Numbered from the stretch's first letter, positions 8,234 to 17,477 are shown. The stretch: DNA of 64,000 nucleotides from Dorea_D hominis (GCF_014287705.1 NZ_JACOOY010000001.1:1-64000), one strand, 5' to 3'. The notes: a model not told the origin generated them from the sequence alone. Translations and numbers: made by a program.

Positions 8234-8869
8234 CTATATCTGTGCGCGTAATTTCATTAATAATGCCTTAATTCTGTCACTCTCCATACGCATGCTTACC
8301 GGATTGACGATCATACGCGCAGACAGTGGGCAAACTTCCTCCAGCACTTCCAGACCGTTTTCACGCAGTGTGGAACCCGTTTCTACAATATCCACGATCA
8401 CTTCAGAGAGACCAACGATCGGTGCCAGTTCAATCGAACCGTTTAATTTTACAATCTCCACAGTCTGGTGTTTTGTGTTGTAGAAATAGTCTTTTGCAAT
8501 ATTCGGATATTTTGTTGCGACACGGATCAGCTCATGATGTTTCAATAACGGTATTGCATCTTTATAACCGCACACACACATTTTACATTTCCCATAACCA
8601 AGATCCAGAACTTCATGAACTTTACGTCCCTCTTCAAGGATCGTGTCTTTTCCGACAACTCCGATGTCCGCTGCACCATATTCTACATAAGTCGGTACAT
8701 CCGGTCCTTTTGCAAGGAAGAAGCGAAGCTTCAATTCTTCATTTGTAAAGATCAGTTTTCTGGAATCTTTGTCTTTCATCTCTTCACAGGTTATACCAAT
8801 TTTCTCAAACAGTTCCAGCGTCTGTCTTGCCAGACGCCCTTTTCCAAGGGCAAATGTAAGATATCTCAT
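8234..8869 (-). CDS. hisG: ATP phosphoribosyltransferase, short form
   Basis: HisG catalyses the first committed step of histidine synthesis, ATP + PRPP to phosphoribosyl-ATP. At 211 residues it is the short form that lacks the C-terminal regulatory domain and needs HisZ, encoded immediately upstream. Recognisable segments are LTFALGKGRLARQ at the N-terminus, GPDVPTYVEYGAADIGVVGKD, and the PRPP-binding DIVETGSTLRENGL loop (about residues 160-173). Feedback by histidine is expected to act through HisZ. Confidence 0.97.
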   Translation of the reverse strand: MRYLTFALGKGRLARQTLELFEKIGITCEEMKDKDSRKLIFTNEELKLRFFLAKGPDVPTYVEYGAADIGVVGKDTILEEGRKVHEVLDLGYGKCKMCVCGYKDAIPLLKHHELIRVATKYPNIAKDYFYNTKHQTVEIVKLNGSIELAPIVGLSEVIVDIVETGSTLRENGLEVLEEVCPLSARMIVNPVSMRMESDRIKALLMKLRAQI

Positions 8870-8894
8870 AGTAAAAACTCCATTCTCTTATATA

Positions 8895-10154
8895 TTATGA
8901 TGTGGTCTTCTTTCCGTTTCCGGCAATCTTGTGTTCACCTGTCACAAGATTGATCATGACCACTTCTCCATCTTCTCTTATATATACAAGGTTTCCTGCA
9001 TAATACTCTTTTCCATAAGTAATATATTCTTCCAGGATCTTGCCATCCGCTTTCTTGATCAGTTCCACATTCTTTGCTTTGTTACGGAAATCTTTTGCAA
9101 GCATAACCGCCTGTTTTGTCTTCCCTTCATCATATAAAATAATCGTATTCTTTCTTGTATATACGATGCGGAGTTTCTGTCGGTTCATCGCATTCATCAG
9201 CTCATCAATGACAATTGCAAATCCAATAGAAGGTGATTTCTTACCAAACTTCTCCAACAGATGGTCGTAACGTCCACCTTTTACGATCGCATCTCCGGTT
9301 CCAAAAGTATAACCGCGGAAAACAATACCGGTATAATATCCGTAAGTTCCTGTCATGCTCAGATCAAATGTTACAAATTTTTCCATTCCATATAATTTTA
9401 GAATGTCGTATATATGTTCCAGACGTCTGATTGCCATAATACCGGCAGAGTTAGGCGCAAGATCTTTTGCCTGGGAAAGGATCTCTACTCCGCCAACCAT
9501 TTCTCCAAGTGCTGCAAAAGCTTCCTTGGAGCTTCTCTTTACAAGAATACTGTCCAGATATTCTTCCACACCGAAATAATTCCGGTTATTGATTAGTTCA
9601 ATGACGCGTTCTCTTGCATCCTCATCCAGCGATGCATCTTCAATCAGGCTCTGGAAGAAATCAACATTCCCCACGCTGATTTGAAATTCCTTCACGCCAA
9701 TTGTAAGCATCGATTCAATCACAAGTGCAAGCATCTCTGCATCTGCTTCCACGGAATCATCACCAATCAGCTCTGCGCCCATCTGTGTGACTTCTCTTAA
9801 TCTCCCCTGATAGTTGGAATGATTAATAAATGTATTACCTGTATAGCAAAGCCGAATCGGCACTTCTTCCTCACCAAACAGTGTTGCTGCTGCTCTTGCA
9901 ACGGACGGTGTGATATCTGGCCTCAGTGCAAGTGTATTTCCATCTTTATCAAAAAACTTATATAAATCTTTGGATGCCGTTGTTCCGATTTCTTTACGAA
10001 ACACATCAAAATATTCAAACATCGGTGTCTGGATATCATGATAGCCATATAAATGGAACGTCTTCTTTAAACGGCTCTCCAGTGCAAGTTTCTTTCCGCA
10101 TTCTACATTATATATATCCCGGACTCCTTCCGGTGTATGCAATACTTTCTTCAT
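8895..10154 (-). CDS. hisZ: ATP phosphoribosyltransferase regulatory subunit
   Basis: HisZ is a histidyl-tRNA-synthetase paralogue that activates short HisG and confers histidine feedback. The 419-residue protein keeps class II synthetase motifs (LRPDITPSVARAAAT; YYTGIVFRGY; GGRYDHLLEKFG) but lacks a clear C-terminal anticodon-binding domain, which separates it from HisS. Its place directly before short hisG supports the call. I chose ATG 10154, four bases after AGGAGG, over a GTG at 10178 that has no site. It is the first gene of the his operon. Confidence 0.95.
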   Translation of the reverse strand: MKKVLHTPEGVRDIYNVECGKKLALESRLKKTFHLYGYHDIQTPMFEYFDVFRKEIGTTASKDLYKFFDKDGNTLALRPDITPSVARAAATLFGEEEVPIRLCYTGNTFINHSNYQGRLREVTQMGAELIGDDSVEADAEMLALVIESMLTIGVKEFQISVGNVDFFQSLIEDASLDEDARERVIELINNRNYFGVEEYLDSILVKRSSKEAFAALGEMVGGVEILSQAKDLAPNSAGIMAIRRLEHIYDILKLYGMEKFVTFDLSMTGTYGYYTGIVFRGYTFGTGDAIVKGGRYDHLLEKFGKKSPSIGFAIVIDELMNAMNRQKLRIVYTRKNTIILYDEGKTKQAVMLAKDFRNKAKNVELIKKADGKILEEYITYGKEYYAGNLVYIREDGEVVMINLVTGEHKIAGNGKKTTS

Positions 10155-10165
10155 ATGACCTCCTG

Positions 10166-10200
10166 TTAGCTCTTTCACTTTAGCGTGCTAATACGTTAAA
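10166..10200 (-). promoter_or_regulatory. Operator-like palindrome in hisZ leader
   Basis: TTAGCGTGCTAA (10180-10191) has 5-bp inverted arms (TTAGC/GCTAA) around a 2-bp centre. It sits between the -10 box and the hisZ ribosome binding site, a good place for a repressor. From memory, a TrpR-family histidine repressor (HisR/YerC) of Firmicutes has a palindromic site of this general kind; the match is inference. No T-box or attenuator-like leader fits in the roughly 50-nt untranslated region. Confidence 0.45.
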
Positions 10201-10211
10201 ACCCTTTCCGT

Positions 10212-10240
10212 ATTATATACATTTTCTGATTCTTTGTCAA
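10212..10240 (-). promoter_or_regulatory. SigmaA promoter of the his operon
   Basis: On the minus strand a perfect -35 TTGACA (10235-10240) is followed by a 17-bp spacer and a perfect -10 TATAAT (10212-10217). Transcription should start near 10205, about 50 nt before hisZ. Confidence 0.85.
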
Positions 10241-10260
10241 GTATATGACAAAGCCTGCCA

Positions 10261-10806
10261 TTACTTCTGTTTCTGCTCCCGGACATCCAGGTCTTTATTA
10301 ATCCCGTCCAGATACGGAACAAGACTTCCACGCCTTAATTCCATAAAAAATTCCGGATCCAGTTCTTCCAGACGGAAGCTTTTTCTGCCGCCTTTTTTTG
10401 CACGGTTCCAGAACTTCATCATTTCTTCATAGCGCATATAATACAGTATATTTTTTGCTGAATAATAAAGCAAAAAAAATGCAATTCCTTCCTGTTTTTC
10501 AAATCTGCCCATAAACTCTATCTGATGCTCATGGATATTCTGTAATGGAAAGGTATCTGCCACACATTCTTTTGCATCAAAGCATACCGGAATGCCCTGC
10601 ACAACACCGATATAATCAACTGTACTTCTCTGTTCAAAATATGCCAGTGTGATCTGCCGGTGTTCCTTATCCATGCGGACCGGCGTGATCGGTGTCGGGA
10701 TCTTCTGGATCAGCGCCAGATTTTTTTCCATATAATATTCATTGGTCCGGTTTACGAAATCCTCTAATGTTGAACCTCTAAGACCTCTTGAGTTCCATGT
10801 TCCCAT
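10261..10806 (-). CDS. recU: Holliday junction resolvase RecU
   Basis: RecU cuts four-way DNA junctions during recombination and chromosome segregation in Firmicutes. The 181-residue protein opens with the conserved WNSRGLRGSTLEDFVNRTN segment and has the catalytic STVDYIGVVQGIPVCFDAKE motif (about residues 61-80), whose acidic residues and lysine bind metal. The ATG at 10806 follows AAAGGAGATAAC. It overlaps the 3' end of the pseudouridine synthase gene by 43 bp in another frame. That overlap looks real, because the conserved RecU N-terminus is encoded inside it. Confidence 0.93.
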   Translation of the reverse strand: MGTWNSRGLRGSTLEDFVNRTNEYYMEKNLALIQKIPTPITPVRMDKEHRQITLAYFEQRSTVDYIGVVQGIPVCFDAKECVADTFPLQNIHEHQIEFMGRFEKQEGIAFFLLYYSAKNILYYMRYEEMMKFWNRAKKGGRKSFRLEELDPEFFMELRRGSLVPYLDGINKDLDVREQKQK

Positions 10807-11786
10807 GTTATCTCCTTTATGATTTTATAGAAATCTTCCGGAACCGGAGCTGTAAACGTTCGCCCGGAAAGTTTCTTTAATGTCTTATTCATCTCCGGCA
10901 TTACAAGTTCATATGCATGCAGCATCTGTCTTGTCTGTGCTGTCTTCATTCTTCCGTTCCATTTCCGGTTCCACTTTGGATCACCATACTTCGGATCACC
11001 AAGAAGCGGATGTCCCTGCCATGCCAGATGTGCGCGGATCTGATGCGTCCGTCCGGTGATCAGATGCACTTTCAAAAGTGTTATTTCCTGATTCCATGCA
11101 ACCGGAACATATTCTGTCTCGATTGGAACTGCATCAGCGCCGGCCTGTTTTGCAATTCGCACCTGGTTGGTCGCTTTGTCTTTCTGTAAATAGCCGCAGA
11201 TATGTGCTCTTTTATCGATTGTTCCTTTCACAAGACAGAGGTAATATTTTTTCAGTGTCCTGTCTTTGAAAAGTTCTGAAAGCTTCTGTAATCCCGCCAG
11301 ACTTTTTCCGGCAGTAATAAGGCCGCTCGTATTCCGGTCCAACCGGTTGCAGATGGATGGTCTGAATGTCTTAAGATCATCTTGCCTCAAAGCTTTCGTT
11401 TCAAGCAAATGTTCCATTAAATATTCGACAACCGATACATCCGAAGGCTTTGCTTTCTGGGATAGCACCCCGGCCGGTTTGTTATAAAAAACAACATCTT
11501 CATCTTCGTACACAACAGGCATCTGGATCTTTGGAAGCTTTTTCTTACTATGTGCAGTTTCCTGCTTTCCGGTAAATTTCTCCAGTGTTTCATCAGCAAG
11601 AAACAGTTTCACCTGATCCCCTTTTTTTAACTTTTCACTACCTGTTGCCTTTCTGCCGTTCAGCACAATATTCTTCTTACGCAGCATTTTATACAGGAAA
11701 CTTCCCGGAGCTTCACTTAAATATTTCTTTAAAAATTTATCGAACCGCTGTCCGGATTCATTTTCCTTAATATATATTTCTCTCAT
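10764..11786 (-). CDS. RluA-family 23S rRNA pseudouridine synthase
   Basis: This 340-residue enzyme isomerises specific uridines in large-subunit rRNA. It has an S4-like RNA-binding domain (residues 1-75) and the RluA-family catalytic motif ICNRLDRNTSGL (catalytic Asp in NRLDRNTSG, about residue 148). A later RTHQIRAHLAWQGHPLLGDPKYG segment is also family-typical. The NRLD form and overall layout resemble RluC/RluD-type enzymes; the target base cannot be assigned. Its last 43 bp are shared out of frame with the start of recU, so the two are probably co-transcribed. Confidence 0.92.
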   Translation of the reverse strand: MREIYIKENESGQRFDKFLKKYLSEAPGSFLYKMLRKKNIVLNGRKATGSEKLKKGDQVKLFLADETLEKFTGKQETAHSKKKLPKIQMPVVYEDEDVVFYNKPAGVLSQKAKPSDVSVVEYLMEHLLETKALRQDDLKTFRPSICNRLDRNTSGLITAGKSLAGLQKLSELFKDRTLKKYYLCLVKGTIDKRAHICGYLQKDKATNQVRIAKQAGADAVPIETEYVPVAWNQEITLLKVHLITGRTHQIRAHLAWQGHPLLGDPKYGDPKWNRKWNGRMKTAQTRQMLHAYELVMPEMNKTLKKLSGRTFTAPVPEDFYKIIKEITWEHGTQEVLEVQH

Positions 11787-11809
11787 ACACGATTCCTTAT
11801 ATAAATATT

Positions 11810-12385
11810 TTACATGGATGTTGTCAGAAGGAGATGCCGTATCCGCCGTTCTCTTCTCCGGTTATCCGGCTTCTCGATTGCTGCAATACTGTTCATTCCC
11901 TCCGCACGTGATAAAAACGCAACATAATCATGAAAAACTTTTACAGTAACTTTCTCATATTTATGGTTGTGAAGCATTTCCTTAATATATCTTGCCGCCT
12001 TTGTCTCATCCGTTTTTTCATTGCTGGTGTAGCCGCACACCGTATGTCCGGAAATGACGATTGCATCTACCTGCATGACTTTTTCCGGACTTGTAATGAC
12101 AAGATCATAGACTCTTGTCAGAAGGGGTGCTTTTTCTTCAATTTCTTTGCACTTGTCCGACGCAATGCTCTGATAAGGAGCCATTGTAATATACTCAACA
12201 AGCATCTTTGCAGCCGGAAGACATCCGACAACTGCTACTACAGTGAGCAAGTTCATGCGGGAACCACTCTGTACAATACCGATCACAACAAGCGCTATGA
12301 CCACTGCAAATTCAATGACCGCCCAGAGCAGATATTTTGTTTTGCGGAAACGGATATATCCCGGACGTCCTTTTTCAATCTTCAT
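11810..12385 (-). CDS. Hypothetical protein with two N-terminal membrane segments
   Basis: I do not recognise this 191-residue protein. Residues about 19-38 and 45-60 are hydrophobic and probably form a membrane hairpin. The remaining 130 residues look like a soluble alpha/beta domain, with alternating hydrophobic strands (VDAIVISGHTVCGY; YEKVTVKVFHDYVAFL) and a basic C-terminus. It is preceded closely by the SDR gene and followed by the RluA-family gene on the same strand, so it may belong to that transcript. Confidence 0.75.
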   Translation of the reverse strand: MKIEKGRPGYIRFRKTKYLLWAVIEFAVVIALVVIGIVQSGSRMNLLTVVAVVGCLPAAKMLVEYITMAPYQSIASDKCKEIEEKAPLLTRVYDLVITSPEKVMQVDAIVISGHTVCGYTSNEKTDETKAARYIKEMLHNHKYEKVTVKVFHDYVAFLSRAEGMNSIAAIEKPDNRRRERRIRHLLLTTSM

Positions 12386-12448
12386 TTATTATTATCCTTC
12401 TTTCCTGTTATTCTATCCTCTTTTATCAATCAGCATGCCTGATACGAA

Positions 12449-13210
12449 TCAGATTCCATTTAACTTACGCATCAAATATGCGCTAAGAACATCCGGCAGC
12501 AATTTTCCTGCAATTCTGGCAACTTTCATAGATGTGCCGTATACAGAAACACATCTACGATCCACCGCATCCAGCAATGCTTTTCTGGCAACCGCTTTTG
12601 GATCCACTTTTGTAACTTTGTTACTTTTTCCAAGAAGTTCACCGCTGTGTGCAAAAAATTCTGTGTCCACAGGACCCGGGCACACCACTGTTACAGATAT
12701 CTCCGCCGGTTTCCATTCCTCGCGGATCGCCATGGACAGACGGTAAACATATGATTTTGACGCAGAATATATTGCAAATCCCGGCTGTGGTGCGAATGCC
12801 GCTGCACTCGCCAGATTGATCACGCGGCTTCCTCTGCCAAGAAACGGCCGGCAGAGCAGAAGCATTCTTGTAAGACTCTGACAATTCAGTTTTACCATGC
12901 GAAGTTCTGTATCCTGCTCTCTTTCTCCGAAACAGCCGGACAATCCGCAGCCCGCGCTGTTAACAAGTATCCGGATCTCTGCATTTTTACGTTCCAGCTC
13001 TTTTTCGATTCTTTCATAAATATAATCTCGGTTCAGATCTCCGTCAAAGATCCGTACCGGAACAGTAAATTCCTTTTCCAGTTCCTGCAGGCGCTCTGTT
13101 CTTCTTGCCACAAGCCAAATCTCATCCAGATTCCGGTACAGTTTTACAATCTGTCTTGCAAATTCTCTGCCCATGCCAGAAGAAGCTCCTGTTACTAATG
13201 CAATTTTCAT
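12449..13210 (-). CDS. Short-chain dehydrogenase/reductase
   Basis: This 253-residue classical SDR has the cofactor motif TGASSGMG (about residues 7-14), the NSAG motif, and the catalytic S-x12-YxxxK (SAAAFAPQPGFAIYSASK, near residues 140-157). An arginine-rich segment after the second strand (ARRTERL) suggests NADP(H) preference. The substrate is unknown. The start at 13210 comes 4 nt after the ygiQ-like stop; the open frame runs on to 13411, but that part overlaps the upstream gene and does not resemble SDR sequence. Confidence 0.85.
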   Translation of the reverse strand: MKIALVTGASSGMGREFARQIVKLYRNLDEIWLVARRTERLQELEKEFTVPVRIFDGDLNRDYIYERIEKELERKNAEIRILVNSAGCGLSGCFGEREQDTELRMVKLNCQSLTRMLLLCRPFLGRGSRVINLASAAAFAPQPGFAIYSASKSYVYRLSMAIREEWKPAEISVTVVCPGPVDTEFFAHSGELLGKSNKVTKVDPKAVARKALLDAVDRRCVSVYGTSMKVARIAGKLLPDVLSAYLMRKLNGI

Positions 13211-13214
13211 AGGA

Positions 13215-15176
13215 TCATCTGCCTTTCTTTTTGTGTACGTTACGGATTGCTTTCTTTTTATACGGGCGCTTTCCGCCAGAAGCATTTCCACTACCAGATG
13301 TATTTCTGTGACCGGAATCATTTCCCCGCTCCGGCGCACGGCTCTTACTATAGGATGTTCCCTGATTCTTCCCACCGTGCCGTTTTGGACGCAGCAAACA
13401 GTGTTTATCATAACCTACCAGATCCATACGTCCCGCTTTCTTAAGCGCTTCCAGCACGATATCATAATTCTGCGGATTGCGATACTGGATCAAAGCACGC
13501 TGCATCGCCTTTTCGTGCGGATTCTTCGGAACATACACCGGTTTCATCGTCCTTGGATCCACACCTGTATAATACATACAGGTAGAAATCGTTGACGGTG
13601 TCGGATAAAAATCCTGTACCTGTTCCGGCATATACCCAAGGTCTCTCAGATATTCCGCAAGCTCAACAGCTTCTTTTAATGTCGATCCCGGATGGGAAGA
13701 CATCAGATAGGGCACAAGGTACTGCTTCATACCAAGCTGTTCATTGATTTTTTTATATTTCTCAGTAAATTTCTGATAAACTTCATTCCGCGGCTTACCC
13801 ATACAGGTAAGTACCGCATCTGAAACATGCTCCGGCGCTACCTTAAGCTGACCGCTCACATGATATTTACACAGCTCTTTAAAAAATGTATCATCCTTAT
13901 CTGCAAGCACATAATCAAATCGGATTCCCGAACGGATAAAGACTTTTTTTACTTTTGGAATCTTCCGCAGTTTCCTGAGAAGCGATACATAATCTTTGTG
14001 ATCCGCTTTAAGGTTCTTGCAAGGTGTCGGGAACAAACACTGCCTGTTCTTGCAGACTCCATATTTTAACTGTTTCTCACAGGATGGATGTCTGAAATCA
14101 GCCGTTGGTCCGCCCACATCATGGATATAACCTTTAAAATCCTTATCCTGTGTGATATGTTCTGCTTCTTCCAGCAGGGATTCATGACTTCTCGTCTGTA
14201 TGATGCGTCCCTGATGGAACGTAAGCGCACAGAAATTGCAGCCGCCAAAACATCCTCTGTTGCTGATCAGGCTGAATTTGACTTCCGAAATAGCCGGGAC
14301 GCCACCATCTTTCTCGTAAGACGGATGATAAGTCCGCATGTAAGGATAGCTATATGTCTCGTCCATCTCCTGTTGGGAAAGAGGCTTTGAAGGCGGATTC
14401 TGTACGATATACATATGTTCGCCGTACGGCTCTACCAGTCTCTTTCCGGTAAATGGATCTGTATTACAATACTGCGTATAAAAACTTCTGGCATAGTTGA
14501 GCTTGTCCGCTTTTAAATCCTCAAAAGCCGGCAGCATAACTGCATCATACACACTGTCCAGACTCTTTACTCTGCAGACTGTTCCATCAATAAAAGTAAT
14601 ATCTTTCACATCGATCCCACTGTCCAGAGCCTCAGCGATCTCGATGATCGAACGCTCTCCCATTCCATAAGAAATAAGATCTGCGCCGGAATCTAAGAGT
14701 ACGGATCGTTTTAATTTATCTGACCAGTAATCATAATGCGCCATACGCCTGAGACTCGCTTCAATTCCCCCCAGAATGATCGGCGTCTTCTTATAGACCT
14801 GCCGGATCAGATTACTGTAAACGATTGTCGCATAATCCGGTCTTCTTCCCATTACGCCGCCCGGAGTAAAGGAATCTTTGCTTCTTCGTTTTTTTGATAC
14901 AGAATAATGATTGACCATCGAATCCATATTGCCCGCAGACACAAGGAAACCAAGCCTTGGTTCTCCATATATCATTATACTGTTTTTATCTTTCCAGTCC
15001 GGCTGTGCAATGATCCCGACTTTGTAACCAAAAGCTTCCAGTTCTCTCGTAATAATTGCATGTCCGAAAGACGGATGATCTACGTAAGCATCACCGGAAA
15101 TATATACAAAATCCACCTGCTCCCATCCACGGTCGATCATGTCTTGTCTGCAGATTGGCAAAAATTGCTGTTTCAT
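13215..15176 (-). CDS. YgiQ family radical SAM protein (UPF0313)
   Basis: This 653-residue protein has an N-terminal domain (about 1-290), the radical-SAM motif CFGGCNFC (about residues 308-315), and a long C-terminal part with further family-typical segments (KVAPEHVSDAVLTCMGKP; QVQDFYPTPSTISTCMYYTG). The end is a Lys/Arg/Ser/Gly-rich tail. YgiQ proteins are widespread and conserved, but their reaction is not established to my knowledge. The SDR gene follows with a 4-nt gap. Confidence 0.92.
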   Translation of the reverse strand: MKQQFLPICRQDMIDRGWEQVDFVYISGDAYVDHPSFGHAIITRELEAFGYKVGIIAQPDWKDKNSIMIYGEPRLGFLVSAGNMDSMVNHYSVSKKRRSKDSFTPGGVMGRRPDYATIVYSNLIRQVYKKTPIILGGIEASLRRMAHYDYWSDKLKRSVLLDSGADLISYGMGERSIIEIAEALDSGIDVKDITFIDGTVCRVKSLDSVYDAVMLPAFEDLKADKLNYARSFYTQYCNTDPFTGKRLVEPYGEHMYIVQNPPSKPLSQQEMDETYSYPYMRTYHPSYEKDGGVPAISEVKFSLISNRGCFGGCNFCALTFHQGRIIQTRSHESLLEEAEHITQDKDFKGYIHDVGGPTADFRHPSCEKQLKYGVCKNRQCLFPTPCKNLKADHKDYVSLLRKLRKIPKVKKVFIRSGIRFDYVLADKDDTFFKELCKYHVSGQLKVAPEHVSDAVLTCMGKPRNEVYQKFTEKYKKINEQLGMKQYLVPYLMSSHPGSTLKEAVELAEYLRDLGYMPEQVQDFYPTPSTISTCMYYTGVDPRTMKPVYVPKNPHEKAMQRALIQYRNPQNYDIVLEALKKAGRMDLVGYDKHCLLRPKRHGGKNQGTSYSKSRAPERGNDSGHRNTSGSGNASGGKRPYKKKAIRNVHKKKGR

Positions 15177-15250
15177 TAATCGTTATACCTCTTATCTATC
15201 TCTTCTGAGATTCATGTTTTCTCATATTAATTACTAGTTATCTTACTAAA

Positions 15251-15964
15251 TTATAGGATACTCTTCAATTCGCTGTCTGTAAGTTTCCGGTATTCTCCCG
15301 GAGCAAGCTCTTCATCCAGTACAAGTGCACCCATACGTTCCCGTTTCAGATAGACAACTTCCTTACCAACAGCCAGAAACATACGTTTTACCTGATGAAA
15401 TTTCCCCTCCCGGATTGTCAGCCGGATACGTGAAACCGTGCCTTTTTCCAGAATCTTCAGTTCCGCAGGCATTGTCCACTCTGGTTCTTCCTGAGTACCA
15501 ATATTGATTCTCTCTTTGAATACACGGACATCCTCCTCCGTCACGCCACCGCTGATCTTCGCATAATAGCACTTATCGACATGTTTTTTGGGCGATAACA
15601 GTCTATGTGCCAGTGCTCCATCATTTGTTATAAGAAGAAGCCCCTCTGTATCTTTATCCAGACGACCGACCGGAAATAAATCTTTACGTTTTTTCTCTTT
15701 TATGAGATCCAGAACTGTTTTATCTCTTTTGTCTTCTGTTGCAGATATCACACCAGCCGGCTTATTCAGCATATAATATTCAAATGTTTCATAAGCAACC
15801 GGTGCACCGTCAAACGTAATTTTATCTTCGTCTTCCCGGATCTTATATTCCGGCTTCTTTATAATATCTTCATTTATCTTCACGCGTCCCTGACGGATAT
15901 ATTTCTTTACTTCCTGGCGTGTACCGATACTCATATCTGCCAGATATTTATCCAGTCTGATCAT
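15251..15964 (-). CDS. RsuA/RluB-family rRNA pseudouridine synthase
   Basis: The 237-residue enzyme has an N-terminal S4 domain (MIRLDKYLADMSIGTRQEVKK ... RVKIN) and the RsuA/RluB/RluE/RluF catalytic motif VGRLDKDTEGLLL (about residues 95-107), distinct from the NRLD motif of the RluA-family gene nearby. It should modify one uridine in 16S or 23S rRNA; which one cannot be told. The ATG at 15964 shares its A with the stop codon of the upstream methyltransferase (TAATG) and has GGAGG 8 nt before it, which points to coupling. Confidence 0.92.
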   Translation of the reverse strand: MIRLDKYLADMSIGTRQEVKKYIRQGRVKINEDIIKKPEYKIREDEDKITFDGAPVAYETFEYYMLNKPAGVISATEDKRDKTVLDLIKEKKRKDLFPVGRLDKDTEGLLLITNDGALAHRLLSPKKHVDKCYYAKISGGVTEEDVRVFKERINIGTQEEPEWTMPAELKILEKGTVSRIRLTIREGKFHQVKRMFLAVGKEVVYLKRERMGALVLDEELAPGEYRKLTDSELKSIL

Positions 15965-17349
15965 TAGCAAAGCCTCCATCCCGGAAGATATTTATTTTTC
16001 AGCGTCTGTCCTGATAATTTACCAAATCCAAGCGGATAGCCGTCTACGCAAACCAGATACCAGCCTTTTTCCTTTGATCCAGTCATATCTTCTACATCCA
16101 GTGTCTCCCCTTTCAGATAACGTTTCACGCGCTCATCTGATACCGGGAAATCTAATACTTTTTTGTACTCGTCCTTTTTCAGGCACATGGCAAGCGCCTG
16201 ACTTGGTTCAAACCGTTTTTTCTTAAGTTCGCCAAGCAACAGCCCTGTTCGCAGGAAACGAATGCCACATACATCCGGCAGATCTTCCGGCATGTAGTAA
16301 ACCCGTTCTCCATGGACATCCAGCCTTGCTGCATCCAGTTCCCACGTAGTATCCTCAAGGAACACTTCCAGATCTTCCGGTAATTTCTTTTTGCTTTTCT
16401 TGCCAGGAAGCAGTTTCTTATCGGTTGCAGGGAGTGGCTTTCCTTTTCTCAGAAGTGCAAGGTAGTGTCCTTCCCCTTTCATCTTATGAGGAAAGATACG
16501 GACTGTTTTTGCAAATTCTTCAGACTTTGAAGCTGTAAGCTCCGGCATTCCTTTTTCAAATCCTTCGTAGCCTTTTATACCTAATATCTCAAATTCCGGA
16601 TATTTTTTCAATAAATATTCAATTGTCCCTTCATTCTCCCTGCCATCAAAGGTACAGGTAGAATAGAGCAGCATGCCACCAGGTTTTAACATTCTCGCTG
16701 CCTGCGTAATAATACTTTTCTGGATATTAGCAAAAAATTCAGGGCCATGTTCTTCCCATGCCTTCACCATCTTTTTGTCCTTCCGGAACATACCTTCGCC
16801 GGAGCACGGTGCATCGATCAGAATTTTATCAAAATATTCCGCAAAATAATCTTCCAGCTTTCCAGGCTCTTCGCTCAGCACCAGAACATTGCCAATACCA
16901 AATACTTCTATATTTTTTAGCAATCCTTTTGCTCTGGAATTGCTGATATCATTGGCTATCAGAACCCCCTCTCCTTTTAGCTTTGCACCTAATTCTGTCG
17001 CCTTGCCACCCGGAGCTGCACAAACGTCCAGCACCTTATCGCCCGGTTCTACCGGCAGACGATTGGCAGGTGTCATGGCACTTGGTTCCTGAAGGTAATA
17101 CAATCCAGCAAAATAATATGGGTGTCTGGATGGTGTTACCTTGTCTCCATCGTAATAAAACCCATTTTCAATCCACGGAATCGGCGTGATCTCAAATGGA
17201 CAGATCTTCTTAAAATCTTCTACAGATATTTTATTTGTATTTACACGCAAGCCGTAATATCTCGGCTCATCATAGCAGGACAAATACTCCGGAAATTCAT
17301 CTCCTAAAAGTGCCTGCATCTTTTCTTCAAATTTATCGGGCAGTTTCAT
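15964..17349 (-). CDS. RsmF-like 16S rRNA (cytosine-C5) methyltransferase
   Basis: This 461-residue NOL1/NOP2/Sun-family enzyme uses SAM to methylate C5 of an rRNA cytosine. The SAM loop LDVCAAPGGKATEL is near residues 108-121, and the two catalytic cysteines lie in DAPCSGEGMFRK and STCTFDGREN. The C-terminal 170 residues correspond to the RsmF-type additional RNA-binding domains, which separates it from RsmB (no NusB domain). It is the first gene of a two-gene rRNA-modification operon with the RsuA-type synthase. Confidence 0.9.
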   Translation of the reverse strand: MKLPDKFEEKMQALLGDEFPEYLSCYDEPRYYGLRVNTNKISVEDFKKICPFEITPIPWIENGFYYDGDKVTPSRHPYYFAGLYYLQEPSAMTPANRLPVEPGDKVLDVCAAPGGKATELGAKLKGEGVLIANDISNSRAKGLLKNIEVFGIGNVLVLSEEPGKLEDYFAEYFDKILIDAPCSGEGMFRKDKKMVKAWEEHGPEFFANIQKSIITQAARMLKPGGMLLYSTCTFDGRENEGTIEYLLKKYPEFEILGIKGYEGFEKGMPELTASKSEEFAKTVRIFPHKMKGEGHYLALLRKGKPLPATDKKLLPGKKSKKKLPEDLEVFLEDTTWELDAARLDVHGERVYYMPEDLPDVCGIRFLRTGLLLGELKKKRFEPSQALAMCLKKDEYKKVLDFPVSDERVKRYLKGETLDVEDMTGSKEKGWYLVCVDGYPLGFGKLSGQTLKNKYLPGWRLC

Positions 17350-17437
17350 GTCTTACCTTCCTTATGTTCTTTGCAAAATATACGCATAACATATCGCTGA
17401 TTCATCATCCGTTTCGCAAATGCCTATACGCTTTTTT

Positions 17438-17466
17438 AGTATAACATATAACAATACTGATTGCAA
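17438..17466 (-). promoter_or_regulatory. SigmaA-type promoter of the rsmF-like operon
   Basis: Minus strand: -35 TTGCAA (17461-17466), 17-bp spacer, -10 TATACT (17438-17443), about 90 bp before the start codon. Confidence 0.6.
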
Positions 17467-17477
17467 AATCGGCACCG

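Noticed and set aside
13211..13411. N-terminal extension of the SDR frame
   Set aside because: It runs antisense-free but inside the ygiQ-like gene end in another frame and has no SDR similarity; the Rossmann motif begins just after ATG 13210.
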